Shown here: positions 43,321 through 54,664 of the stretch, piece by piece | Position numbering within the stretch: position 1 is the first letter of the stretch | Layout: the number at the start of each line of letters is the position of its first letter | Assembly: GCA_020698575.1 (NCBI GenBank) | Contig: CM036248.1 | Location: forward strand, 19,229,729-19,293,728 | DNA length: 64,000 nucleotides | From: Bostrychus sinensis | Taxonomy: Eukaryota > Chordata > Actinopteri > Gobiiformes > Eleotridae | Direction: 5' to 3' | Notes under the pieces: generated by a model | The model's database searches: none | Told to the model about the DNA's origin: nothing | The model's input: the letters and a program-made list of their open reading frames with translations, nothing else | Made by a program: the position numbers and the translations under genes

Positions 43321-43964
43321 ATGAAATATGACATGTATATTGAGTAACAGTAACCACAGCTATTCTAAACTAAATAGTCTTGTTATTGGTGTTTACAGCA
43401 TATGCTCCCATCTAACTATTCTGAAATGCAGTGCAGTGTGTAAAAGAAAATTCATGAGAGTCTACTTTTAATCAAATCTATGCACTCCTCTGCTGGCTTT
43501 CTGACAGGCTGATTTTTGTAAAAGGAGACAGATACCACTTGGCGGCACACACGGTCTTGCAGCTGAATGTCCCCCCCCCCCTCTTGCCAGTCTCCTCCTT
43601 CCTCCCGTGGCTTAATACTGACTTCTTACAGGAACACTGCAGCTTTTAGTGCCCAGGCAGCCAGGCTGGGGTGGGGGTGCACTGCAGCACACCAGACTCT
43701 CTTCAAGAAAACACACTCTCATTTCACTATATGAAACTGGAAGGAGCAGCATTTGGACAGTAGTAACACCTTGCAGTAAAAGACTAGGGCGCAACACCTA
43801 CATTCATTATCAAATTTACGTATGTACATTTTCACAAGCATGATGCATTTAGGTAGTGTAGGTAGGCATGAAAGAGCCCTGAAATTCATTCGTGCGCACA
43901 TTACAGAGGCTGTCGCTGTGTGAACTATGACATCATACAGCACTGCACAGGGTTAATGGAGTTA
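43321..43964. other. Spacer, nothing recognised
   Basis: Includes a 12-base C run near 43570. Overlapping short frames on both strands at 43612-43943 have no support. Confidence 0.4.
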
Positions 43965-44275
43965 CCTATTTTTGAGTCCAAATCATACTCGAGTCCTCAG
44001 TGTTTAAGTCTGAGTCACTAAAAACTGGTCCAAGTTGTCACCATAAAATTTTATGTGCAATCTGAGTGTGAGAGTTGTCTCCAAATGAATTGAAAGGGAG
44101 TCCAAGTCCGAGTTGAGTGACTAAAAATAATAAAGTTATTTATTATAGAGTGGAAGACTGTAATGATTATGATTATCATCCATTATGATATAGTCTTTGG
44201 TTCACAGGTCTGAGTCTCAAGTCCTGGTTTGTGAGAAGAGACAAGTCCAAGTCTAAGCACTTTTGTTTGTTTGTC
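43965..44275. repeat. Degenerate GAGTCCAAGTC-type repeat
   Basis: TTTGAGTCCAAATCATACTC, GAGTCCTCAGTGTTTAAGTC, GAGTCCAAGTCCGAGTTGAG and GACAAGTCCAAGTCTAAGC recur. It belongs with the array at 21850-22085, in the opposite sense. Interrupted by unrelated AT-rich DNA. Confidence 0.6.
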
Positions 44276-45529
44276 TTCTGGCATCTGCACCGGGCGTAAA
44301 GCTCTACAACCACAAAGTCCCTTGTGATAAAAACTAAGGAGGAAATAGTGAGATACAGGCAGAGAGTTTACAATTAACAGGAAAAAAAAATTAAATGATA
44401 AAATCCCTCAAAGCTGTATTATTTGTTATATACCCCCGTTTATAATAACCAGTCTGCCCACTTTATATCTCAGCACATCAGCCCTAGTCGGTATTTCTGT
44501 TTACTGTGCTTCTCTGCTATCAAAACACCATCTTATTGGTTCTCCTTGGAGACGTGTGGTTTGCTGCAGAAGGAGGTCTTGCTGCCTGGAGGTTAAGCTG
44601 GGATTTGTGCAGCTGTATGAATCAGCATTGAGTCTCTGACATTGACATAACAGTGAGTTTGCGTCTCTCAGACACATTTTAACAATGGAGATCTGATTGA
44701 CGATATCCACAAAGCCGGTCTGGAGGAGGCGGACCGGGCCGACTTGCTGCAGTCTGCTTTTCCTCATCAGTTTGTTAACAACAGCCTCACTGTCCCTCGC
44801 TGACCCTTAGCAGCAGCTCAATAGCAGAAGGACACAGGATTCTTGGCCATGTAAAACAATCAAAACAATCCCAAATGATGATCAGGTTTAACGAGAGAGA
44901 CTTTTATGCAGAATGACTAAATTAACACAGTTCACTTTGGTGCTGCTATGTGGGAGTTACCATAATTTTCATTCCCAGAATCAATTCGGTCGGCACAACA
45001 CAGGGATCGTGAACTTGTGGACAATTATCCCACTGATGACAAGAAAAATCCAATCACCGCAAGGTAATGGTGTTTCATTTTGACTCTCTCGCTCACTGCA
45101 AAAGCCTGGCAAAAAAAGGCTATAATCAGTCGCACAATTACAACACATTTTAACTGGATACACTGCTAAATTTACCATAGAGGTTAAACTGGACATTCTC
45201 AGCTTATTGTGTTTGTCAATTAGGTGTGAAAGGAACATGGATATATTTGAATGGAGGGCATTAAGTATTTTAAGCTTCAGCAGCACAGCTCCCATTACCA
45301 TTAAAGAGAATCTCCTAATGGTCAATTAAATGTGACAATATCAATATGTGAGTTGTGATAAATTGAGAAAGTGTGTGCATTTAGTATCAGTATCATATGC
45401 TGAGGCAGAATACACTGTTGACTTTCTGCCCTAACTCATTGTATCGTATTGCATTGTATTGTCGTTGTTGTTTTGAACGCCCCTAAATTATTCTGAATGC
45501 AACCACAAGCAGTCAAAAGCCAGTGGACT
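44276..45529. other. Spacer with an ambiguous open patch
   Basis: A GC-richer patch at about 44500-44805 is open on both strands: plus NNGDLIDDIHKAGLEEADRA, minus VGPVRLLQTGFVDIVNQISI. Neither has a good acceptor and donor pair. The rest is AT-rich. Confidence 0.35.
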
Positions 45530-45612
45530 CTTCATGCCGGTCCTAAGTCCGGATAAATGCAGAAGTTTGTGTCACGAAGGGCATCCAATATAAAACCTAT
45601 ACCAAATTAAAA
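45530..45612 (+). mobile_element. SINE-like repeat, GGCATCCGG-tail family, short copy
   Basis: TGCCGGTCCTAAGTCCGGAT, then GTGTCACGAAGGGCATCCAA and TAAAACCTATACCAAATTAA. The 5' block is well preserved; the 3' TGTGGCGACC tail is missing. Confidence 0.7.
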
Positions 45613-47644
45613 AGGGGAATCACAAACATGACTTCCATACTGGATTGGTCCTGGCTCACAAGGACCAAGAGGTTGCAAGAAGAAAAGGATTCTGTTGACT
45701 GAAGAAGCAGAGGATAGGGCTAAAAGAAAGCAGATATTTGGTGCAGTGACCTCTGAAAGGGAACACCCAAAATAAAAAAGAAGTCCAAGGAATTTTGCTA
45801 CTGTCATTACATTAACATGTTTGTGGTTTATTGCCTCTTGTTGTTTGATGCTTTCTTGGGCTAATATGGCACAATTACCATGTCAGTTGTGTAATGCTCA
45901 AACATGAATAGGTACTAAAAAAACTGAATAACTAAAATCACCTTTACACATTTTACAGTGTGGTGGACATCTGTTATGAAGTTTGTGTGATCTGCTCACC
46001 ATTGCCCCCAGCTTTAATTAGCTCAAAACACTGGCATGAGCATTACACCAATTATCTTTCTTCAGGCATCCACGGGGATGAAGTGTTACTCATGGCAGGT
46101 TCTCTATAGGGGCTGGTTTGGCAGTTGCACATCTAATTACACCTATGGGGAGAACCTCTTGGATATCAGAACAGTCCAATTTAAACTCATACAGGGTCAT
46201 TAACAGCTTGTATTTGCCTACAGCAATGACAAAGTATTAACTTTTATTAAAATACACGTTATTCATCTTTCATGCTTTAAAATGTGGTCTTAGTGATGTA
46301 TAAATGAGTGTGGGAGACACTTAACCTCCTCTGCACGCTGTCACATGTTGAGTTTAATTGCATGAATATTTCAACACTCTTTCACACTTGTATCAGCAAG
46401 AATGCAACTTTTTTTTCTGAACTACTTGAATAATTCATTTTTTACACAATATATGCATACTTATATCACAACAAGCATGTAAGAGGGATCAATGAGCCTT
46501 TTCCTCTGGTCATACCCGTACAGTAGGTTAACTATTAAATAAGAAAACGCACCAATGCATAGTCTATAGCAGGCAGACACTCAAAGATATTCACTTTCAA
46601 AGGTCAGCAGAGAAACTTGTTGTTTTTAAATTACCTATTTGGCCAAAACAATAGAAATAAAAACAGCATTTTATTCCTATGCATATAAAACTTTAAGCTG
46701 CTATGTGCACTGCAGACTTGGCCTATAGTCCCTTTAATATTGTCGCATTCAAAATAATCACAGATTAAATTTTCAAAAGGTCAGGAAAAACACAACCCAC
46801 AGCAGATCCTGAGCACACCATTTTTGAAGCCGTATGTTCAATAATGTATACCAAACACATGCTATTTCATCAAATTGTATCCAATTTCAGGGATATCTTT
46901 GATGAATAACGCATTACTGCGATAACCCTTTTATGCAAATACAAGTCAGTGCTTTGGCCATGCTTCAGAGGCAGACAGTTTTCAGATGGAGCACCTCTCA
47001 AGAGCGGCTGTAGTGATGTGCTGTTACATACTTACATAACAGGTCAGAGCAATCACAAATTCAGGATAAAACACTAAGTATGCCTTTTACTGTAGTCTTA
47101 TTGTTTACTATTTTGTCAAGGAAACTCTCTGTGGCTCTCGTTGCCTTAGGTCGATCTGCGTTAGTTTGCCCAGACAAATAATCAGCATTTTATTTAGGTT
47201 TCCTGTTACCATGGGCACAAGAAAAGCCCTTGGAAGCTCAGAATACAAATGAGACTCAAAGAGCATCAACATGTGTCATAGAAAATTCTAAGTTTTAATG
47301 TTACCATTCAGTTTCTTTGTGCCTGACTCCTGAGACTTCACCACACAGACAGATACTTCATATTCTGTGAATGTGGGGAGGTTTTGGGCGACGCCGGCAG
47401 CGGTAACTCCAGCTGACCCCTTCTGATAGAGAGGGTCATGGACTCACCTGTTCGCCTCTGTCACTTGGTAGCCAGCCTTTCACTTTGTCATTTTTTTCCC
47501 TTTGAGACGAGTGACACTGGGCCACTGCTTGTTTGTTTTTAAAGTAGATGCTTAACTGAATAAAACAAAAGTGCCAATATGACTGCAACATTATACTACT
47601 ATAGATAAGGTTCTCCAACAATTTGCTTCTCATGCTATTTTTGA
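45613..47644. other. Spacer, nothing recognised
   Basis: About 2 kb of AT-rich sequence. Open frames are short and unsupported. No repeat families recognised apart from simple runs. Confidence 0.4.
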
Positions 47645-47992
47645 AAAGGTTGCCACAGTGAAACCTCTTCGTCCTCATCTCTCACACTGACTAACTTCAC
47701 TACTCTTTTACTACATCTATAAAACTTTGGTCTTCCTTTAGGACTCCTGTACTTGGCATTTTGACTCCAGCTCTGCCTCCTGTCTTCTCACCAGTGCTAC
47801 TGTCTCCCAACTGCCCAACATTGCGGGTCTCACCTCTGTCTTGAACACCTTTCATACAAAAACTCTTTTATCACACAACACACCTGACACTTTTCTCTAC
47901 CCATTCTAACCTGCTTGCACCTGCCTCTTTAGCTCTTTTCCACATTGTCTGTTGCTCTGGACCATTAAATGTAAGTACTTCAAATCCAACTC
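47645..47992 (-). mobile_element. RTE-type LINE, 3' terminal fragment, antisense
   Basis: On the minus strand the segment reads GTTGCTCTGGACC (inverse orientation on the plus strand), then words equivalent to GAGAAAAGTGTCAGGTGTG, TGTGATAAAAGAG, GTGAGACCCGCAATGTTGGG and AGACAGGAGGCAGAGCTGGA. These match the C-terminal coding region of fish RTE-clade LINE polymerases, with many stops. It ends with GTTTCACTGTGGCAACC, the start of the RTE 3' tail. Only a few hundred bases remain, so this is a 5'-truncated, dead copy. Confidence 0.7.
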
Positions 47993-50984
47993 ATTGTAAT
48001 TTGCATGTTTACTTTACATCCATTCTTATGGGATCTTGAATGTAACCTTGGTGTACTAAGTATACGCTCAGACACTAATAACGATCTGAATTAACCCGGC
48101 ACCTTCTTTTGATTGACCAACTGAAAATGCAGACTGTACAATACCTGATGACCCTGGTCAATCAAGACTTAGAGGAAAGTGTTGAGATCAATGCAGCTTT
48201 TCAGCAGACTTAGCCACGAATTGTTCTTACAAGTCAGAAACAGTCTGACATCTCCCACTAATACAAACTTGTGTGCATGTCTATGAGTAAATAAAGGGGG
48301 CAATAATAAGCTTCTTAGTCTTGATAATTGCAGTCAGTTTAGCTATGAGTAGATGTGAGGGTGAATGGCGCTAGTGTTATCTGCATGGGACCAGCCTGTG
48401 ATAGTAACGCACACAGCCAGGGTCCCGGGAGACTAATAACACAGTAGGATTACTGAGCACTCACTCCGCTCGCACCAAGGACATTTGCCAATAACAACTT
48501 TATCTGCCTCCTCCATGTGCCTTGGGTTCTGGCATTTGTAACTGCTGGAAATTAAGAATGGCTTTGTTTTGTCTCCAAGCTGGGTATTGCTGACTGTGGC
48601 TGTAATCACAAAATAGAAAAAGATTCTTCAAAACCCTCCCTGATAAAACCTTGCGCAATTCTTATCATTTGATTAATCAGTGCAACTTGTCAGCTAAAAA
48701 TAATACGTTTAGGACGCTGATGTTTTGGTGGTAGTTATACATATAGTATACTTACTTCCGAGTAAGGTCTGGCAAAGACTTCATTCAGATTTTAATATGG
48801 TAAACTTTTTTAGTTTTAGAGCCATTTAAACGTATTTTGTTTTGTATTTCTATTGTTTATCTGGACAAACACCCTTCCATGTATGTGGGTTTGGGACTGG
48901 CAAAATGTGTTTTGGATCAGTGTCTGGGAATCAATTTGAGCAATTTGGTAGAAATTATGGTAAACATTGCTCTGCTGTCATTAGAATCCATGTCTGGCAC
49001 TACAATAGTTACCTAGGGTACAAATGGAGAATATTCAATAGACTAGAAGGATAAGTTGAAAATGAGGGCTGTATGAAATAGGACAGATACTGGTGACATG
49101 GTGGCACTACTCGACATTAACTCAATTCTGATTAATGTGTATCAGATCCCCTTTCTCTTACAGAGCCTTCCTCTCCTCTGCAGAACATTGAGGTAACAAT
49201 GCATGCAAACTAAACCTGCCGCCTTATTTTGGCAATGTACACCAAATACTGGCTTTTTACCTTTTAACCTTTACTGCAGACCACTACCGAAGACCTGAGG
49301 CGGTAGTGTCTGACAGGAAGTAGATCCTGTCAAGTGAAGAGCAATGTTCAGATGCATTATATAACAAACAAAGACAGTACCCACGAGACACTGAATGATT
49401 GCATGATATGGAGAAAACAAAGACCCTTGTCTCACCTGCCCACACTGACTTATGCCGACAGGCTGAATATTGGAGCGTGGAGCCTATTTCAGACCTTGTT
49501 CTCATCAGGGATTGGGCTTAGCAGCACAGGGCATATTTTCATGCATCACTGGCTGCTTTATAACAGAGGCATCCATCCATTCCTGTATTTTTGGCTGTTG
49601 GGAAAATGGCTTTACATCAAATATTTTGATAAACTGTCTCTTAATATTCATAATTCAACAGCTGTTGTAACAAACCACAAACTTATTGGTTTGCTTGTTA
49701 AAGACCAACTAAATAAGTTGGTCATAGCAAATGACAAATGCTGACAAATAGATTATGTAAAATGTAAAAACACAAAAAGTATTAGAAATGTATTTTTGCC
49801 CATGCCTTTAGATTTGGTATGTAAACATCACATTCTTTTTTGCAACTCAAAGAGAAATGAGACCTAAAGTTGTTTGTATTTTCATTACCTTAAAAAGATA
49901 TTTTCTACAAAATCTTTCTGTCATGTTATAATGTGTTCCCTCATCAAAAACATGCCTGCAGCTGTGTTTTGCTTCATTCACATATGTTGAAGTAATCCAC
50001 TCTTCTCTGGCATGGCTCAGTTGCACAAAACTCACAAAACTCCGCCTCTCCCACAAACTCCTGCCCACTCCAGGAAGCACTGACCAATCAGCAAGCTGTC
50101 TACTTCTAGTCTGCTCTCATTCATTTATCAAAAAACAGTGTACAATGTTACCACTGATTCCTCACAGCTACTTTTCATTTTGTAAATGGCATCATACAAA
50201 AAGTTCAAGGACGTGAAGTGTTTTTTGTCTTTGATTATGTTCAAAAGACTGCAAGACTCTGCACTCTGCTGGTCTCTACACCGGTTTCTTTATGGCACCA
50301 ACAGAGTACTTACTAAAAATGTTTTCTTTTATTCAGATAATGTTTTTAAAGGCTGTAAAATGTAAAATGCTGTTTCAAAGGTGACCAAGATTGGTTTAAA
50401 AATATAAAAACAAGCATATTATATCCTCTTAAAGATTGATAAATCAAACAGCCATGGTTTTAAAAATAAACCAATCTAAATAAATGAGTAGCCATATTTT
50501 GAGATGAACTCAGCTTTGCAGCTGCTAACTCACCATAACTCCCATAGGCTGGTTTTAAAGCAGTATCATACAACACACAAACAGAGGCATACAAAACAAA
50601 CAGTAATGCCTTAGGTTCTTTTGTGATGAAACCATCTCCCTGACTGTTGGAGATAGAGTTTCCTTCACATGTTTATCACCGGGCTAGCATAATTAGCCGC
50701 TGGTCCAGTGTAACACCCTGTGACAAATGAAGAGCAGGACTTTCCAGTTGAGAGTGATTGCACTTGAAAGTCGAGGAGATTACCACACATAAGCATAGCC
50801 TCAGACTAAATTTACTGCTTGGCAAACTTGATATGCAATTGCCCATGCGAGTGCCTTAAAGGTTATTAGAGATTTAGCACAGAGAAATGGCGATTGTTGG
50901 ACAACACATCTACCAAGAGGGATATGTAATCTAGGGTGCTGTGCACAACAGTATGTGTTGCACTTAACAGTATATTTTTTCATT
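47993..50984. other. Spacer, nothing recognised
   Basis: About 3 kb without a recognised transposon. A short splice-like motif pair at 49181-49194 is listed as a finding. The 136-codon open frame at 49334-49744 has no splice support. Confidence 0.4.
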
Positions 50985-51189
50985 CATTCATTCATTCAGG
51001 CCAGAGCCTATCCCAGCAACTGTGGACATTAGGTGGGGTACACCCTGGACAATGGGCATTTAGTTGAGGGCTGACACAGAAACACACACTGACATACAAC
51101 GAGTCACCTTCACAGTCATTCATTAGGGGCAATTTAGAGTCACCAGTTTACCATAACACATGCATGTCTTTGGACATTGGGTGGAAACC
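50985..51189 (-). mobile_element. SINE (CATGCATGTCTTTGG family), 3' portion
   Basis: Starts with (CATT)n, then GCCAGAGCCTATCCCAGCAA, GTGGGGTACACCCTGGACAA, GGGCAATTTAGAGTCACCAG and ACACATGCATGTCTTTGGAC on the plus strand. The element is cut after GTGGAAACC at 51189 by an unrelated insertion and resumes at 51867. Confidence 0.85.
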
Positions 51190-51866
51190 ATAAATATTAT
51201 AAAGCTGCAGACTCAGAGCCTGCACTCTGCTAGACTCTCAGGACCGCTACACTCTCAGGACCGCTACAATCTCAGGACCGCTACAATCTCAGGACTGCCA
51301 CACTCTCAGGACCGCTACACTCTCAGGACCGCTACACTCTCAGGACCTCTACACTCTCAGGATGGCTACACTCTCAGGACCGCCACACTCTCAGGACCGC
51401 TACACTCTCAGGACCTCTACACTCTCAGGACCTCTACACTCTCAGGATGGCTACACTCTCAGGACCGCCACACTCTCAGGACCGCTACACTCTCAGGACC
51501 TCTACGCTCTCAGGACCGCCACACTCTCAGGACCGCTACACTCTCAGGACCTCTACGCTCTCAGAACTGCCACACTCTCAGGACCGCTACACTCTCAGGA
51601 CCTCTACGCTCTCAGAACTGCCACACTCTCAGGACCTCTACACTCTCAGGACCTCTACACTCTCAGGACCTCTACACTCTCAGGACGGCTACACTCTCAG
51701 GACCACTACACTCTCAGGACCGCTACACTCTCAGGACTGCCAGGATTTGTGTTCCCTAGACAGTAGTAACTAGCACTAATTAATTCAACAATAAATTCAC
51801 AACCACTGTCTCAATAAACAGGGGTCCTGAGACAAGAGACTCTGTGTCTGCAGTTTCATACTACTC
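51190..51866. mobile_element. Unclassified insertion with inverted ends, splitting a SINE
   Basis: About 677 bases interrupt a SINE. The left end TATTATAAAGCTGCAGACTC (from about 51194) and the inverse of the right end (TAGTATGAAACTGCAGACAC, from about 51863) agree at about 16 of 20 positions, and the match resumes at CTCAGGACC further in. Flanks GTGGAAACC and GTAGAACC look like a decayed target duplication. The interior is mostly the 17-bp array at 51233-51742 followed by about 80 bases of AT-rich sequence. No transposase. A small DNA transposon is the best explanation. Confidence 0.55.
51233..51742. repeat. 17-bp minisatellite, about 30 copies
   Basis: The unit is CTACACTCTCAGGACCG, with variants ending ACCT, ACTG or ATGG. 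At 17 bases it shifts frame each copy, and because the plus-strand unit lacks stop codons all three frames stay open across the array, producing spurious proteins of 17-residue period. It lies inside the insertion at 51190-51866. Confidence 0.95.
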
Positions 51867-51995
51867 GTAGAACCTGCAGAGAACCTACAGTAGCACAGAG
51901 AGGACATAAAGACCGAGCTGGCTGGCCCAAGGATCAAAACTACCTCCTTGCTGTGAGGCAGCAGTGCTAACCACTCTGCCACCATGCACCCACAG
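51867..51995 (-). mobile_element. SINE (CATGCATGTCTTTGG family), head portion
   Basis: Continues the SINE broken at 51189: GCAGAGAACCTACAGTAGCA, GGACATAAAGACCGAGCTGG, then TCCTTGCTGTGAGGCAGCAG and TGCTAACCACTCTGCCACCA. On the minus strand the last block gives TGGCAGAGTGG, matching box A of a tRNA-type promoter. Box B is decayed (inverse of GGATCAAAAC). Confidence 0.8.
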
Positions 51996-52682
51996 TATAT
52001 CTGATTGTGATTAATTAATTAGTGGCATGTCCTGTTTTGTCATCAAAGAGTAGTGCACTTGCTTTGATAGATCCCCTGAGATTTTCAAAACGTCATAGGG
52101 CATAATTTGATCAATGCATTCAAAGGACTCTGTCTTGATAAAGGGAATTAGACTGTCAAACAGCAATAGCCATTCACGAAAGTCACTCTATTGATTTTAG
52201 AGTTTTGTTTTAAGACAAAGCAACAGATTGTGTCTCTGACTGTTAAAACCAAACTGTCTGTGAGTCATCTGGGATCCATTTACCAACTTGTGATTGCTTC
52301 AGACATGTCTTTGTGCACATAAAATGGATTGTTAAAAAAAGCAAATAGAGAAAAATAGTTGGAAAAACAAAGTGAATATTTTAGTCTGATCTCATAGTTG
52401 GTTAAGAAGAACATAGTTAGACACAAGAGAGAACTTTTTATGTTTTGAGGTTGTTTTGAAGGCAATTATAGCTTCTCACCACATCTATTATTATTGGCCA
52501 CTCATTGGCTTAGGTCTTGTCCAGCATCACACACTGTATGATTTACTCTTATAAATATATCACGTTTGCTGTCACCTAACATTTAGCACTGCATGCTTTT
52601 TCTCCATGACTATTTTAGCGGCCCAGTTATTATTATGGTGTGACAGCAGTGTTTACACATGTCAGCATAAATTATTGACATT
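51996..52682. other. Spacer, nothing recognised
   Basis: AT-rich sequence with no repeat family or exon that I can support. Confidence 0.4.
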
Positions 52683-52846
52683 TGCGCATGCTCGGCTATA
52701 AATAGTAGCGTGGGTGAGTGTTTGTGCCTTTATACTGTGACAGCCTTTCCATTAGTGTCATTGGACAATCCTATACATGTGGTTGTCTGGAGTTTAGCTG
52801 ATCTGTCTAAGCTTTGGTATTGTCTTGGAGAGAAAACAAAAACTGG
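52683..52846 (+). promoter_or_regulatory. Candidate promoter and non-coding first exon
   Basis: TGCGCATGC at 52683-52691 is the core of the NRF-1 binding site, and TATAAATAG at 52697-52705 is a consensus TATA box. Transcription would start near 52730. The downstream stretch ends with ACTGG then GTGAGTG at 52847, a good splice donor. The combination is suggestive, but each part is short and could occur by chance. No downstream coding exon on this strand was identified. Confidence 0.3.
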
Positions 52847-53441
52847 GTGAGTGCAGAAGTGATACTTTTCTGCATTTTTTTTACCATCTATTGAGCCTCA
52901 AAGCTTTTGTATCTCACAATGGGAAAGGCTCCAAACTAATAATTCTTGTCCCTGTTGCTTGTGCATCTATCTTCCACTCAACTTTCTAGTAATATTCTTG
53001 GATACATCTGTGAGCCAGTGAGCACCAGCGTCTTCATCAATAACCTTTTGTGGTTAACTCCTTGTGGACAGTGTCAGTAACTGAACAACATCGTCTTTCC
53101 CATGATTGTGTAGCTAACTAAATCAGACCAACAACCACTGAAAGGCCGAGGAAACCTCTGCAAATGTTTCCAGTTAATTAGCTGATTAGACTGAGACACC
53201 ATTAGTTTACAATATCGAACATTATAAAACATATAATAATGATTTTTATACTGAAAGGCATTACCAGGTCTAGGTTTTTCCCTTTATTTAGCACAATGGC
53301 CACTAGTATTGGTTATCAAAATTAATTACACATACACAGGGAATCCCATCACTCCCCTTGATAACCAATACAGACCATTTGGTGAGGATGGATGCCAAAT
53401 GAGTGGCTGAAGAGTCAGTGTGTGCTGTGTGTAATGGCTAA
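52847..53441. other. Spacer, nothing recognised
   Basis: AT-rich sequence with no repeat family or supported exon. Confidence 0.4.
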
Positions 53442-53544
53442 CTATTTCTCAGTGTCTGGATGAATGAGAGAGAAGGCCATTAGCACCACAGGCTCCTCCA
53501 TGTTGGTGTCCCTGATAATGGGCCAATCAAAGGGGAACAGTAGA
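53442..53544 (-). CDS. Candidate 3'-terminal exon, unknown protein (partial)
   Basis: On the minus strand a pyrimidine-rich acceptor (TTTGTTTTTGTCTCTAGTCTGCAG) is followed by one base completing a codon, then 33 codons and TAG at 53442-53444. The product contains LLFPFDWPIIRDTNMEEPVV and LMAFSLIHPDTEK. By hand count 21 of 34 third positions are G or C, against about 50% first and 35% second positions, which suggests coding. The protein is not recognised and no upstream exon was found. A plus-strand frame overlaps it with less bias. Confidence 0.35.
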
Positions 53545-54664
53545 CTGCAGACTAGAGACAAAAACAAAGGAATAGTTAGTATTAATGATGTCCATCTGAG
53601 GCTTTCAGTCGATAAGCAGGCTTTATGTTTTAACACTGTAAACATGTGCAAAAGGAGTGCTGTATTATTCAAGATGCACACTGCCTCTCCACCTGTAATA
53701 GGAAGACTTTTATGCCTGGGATTCAGAATTGCAGCATTAATATTTTTTGAAGAATGCTTCTGTCTCTTTGGGAAGACAAGAAAACACAAGTGACGCGTCC
53801 ATGCACCACCTTTCTTATTAGGACAGGAGAGGTGGTTTAGGAGGACAGCCATTCAAAAGTCTCCAGAACAGATTCCAATTATAGATCAGGGCCGAGCCGG
53901 GCTCAATCTGCTTTTCTTCAGATCATACTCTGGAGTGCGAGCGTTTTTCCCTCAGCAAAACAAACACAAAACACATTCACATTCTAAACGGCTCGCGGTG
54001 AGGACGCTGCAGCCTCAAAGAGTGTTCAAAATTATGTCACTATGTTCTGGTGCAAAGAAAAGAGGACCGAAGGAGCTGACTGCAGCAAACGGCCTCAAAG
54101 TGAAGAACTGCCTGACACACTTCTGCTTTTATCAAACAGTATACCATTCATAAAGTTGATGCCATACGCATGGCTTATCCTATATGTGATTTTTTTGTTT
54201 TGAAATTACACTGTCATCTGGGCTAACTAATGCAGGCATACTGTAGCTGTTGCACAAGGTCCTACTGAAATGTACAGAGTGCCCTTCACATTTGTATTGG
54301 CAGCTTTAATTTAAACTAAATCTAAAGTTTAGTTTATGTTCCATCCAAACCACATACCTATCTATAACCACCCTCACTTGAGTTTATCTACAGCCCACTA
54401 CACTACACATTCAACACTTCAACACAAAAATGTAAAATAATAGGCTACGTGTTAAAACGTGAAATGTAAATACAAAAATTGAAAGACTAGATCAAGCAAA
54501 ACAATAAAGCAACAACAAAAGCCAAACAATAGAATTTTCTCCCAAAATCTAATTGTGCATAATTAGAGCTTTATTCCTTTAAGTACTTTTTTACCATAGA
54601 GACTTTTTATAATAACTTTAATGGACATTAAACATTTAAGTATATTGCCTGTAGTACAATGTAT
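53545..54664. other. Spacer, nothing recognised
   Basis: A GC-richer patch at 53880-54110 has an open plus frame of 72 codons without splice support. Otherwise AT-rich. Confidence 0.35.

Noticed and set aside
51160..51773. Long open frames encoding HSQDRYTLRT-type repeats
   Set aside because: All three plus-strand frames are open because the 17-bp unit has no stop codon. There is no start context, splice site or non-repeat domain, so these are by-products of the minisatellite.
53464..53793. Plus-strand open frame overlapping the minus-strand exon candidate
   Set aside because: The minus-strand reading has a better acceptor and clearer third-position bias over 53442-53544.
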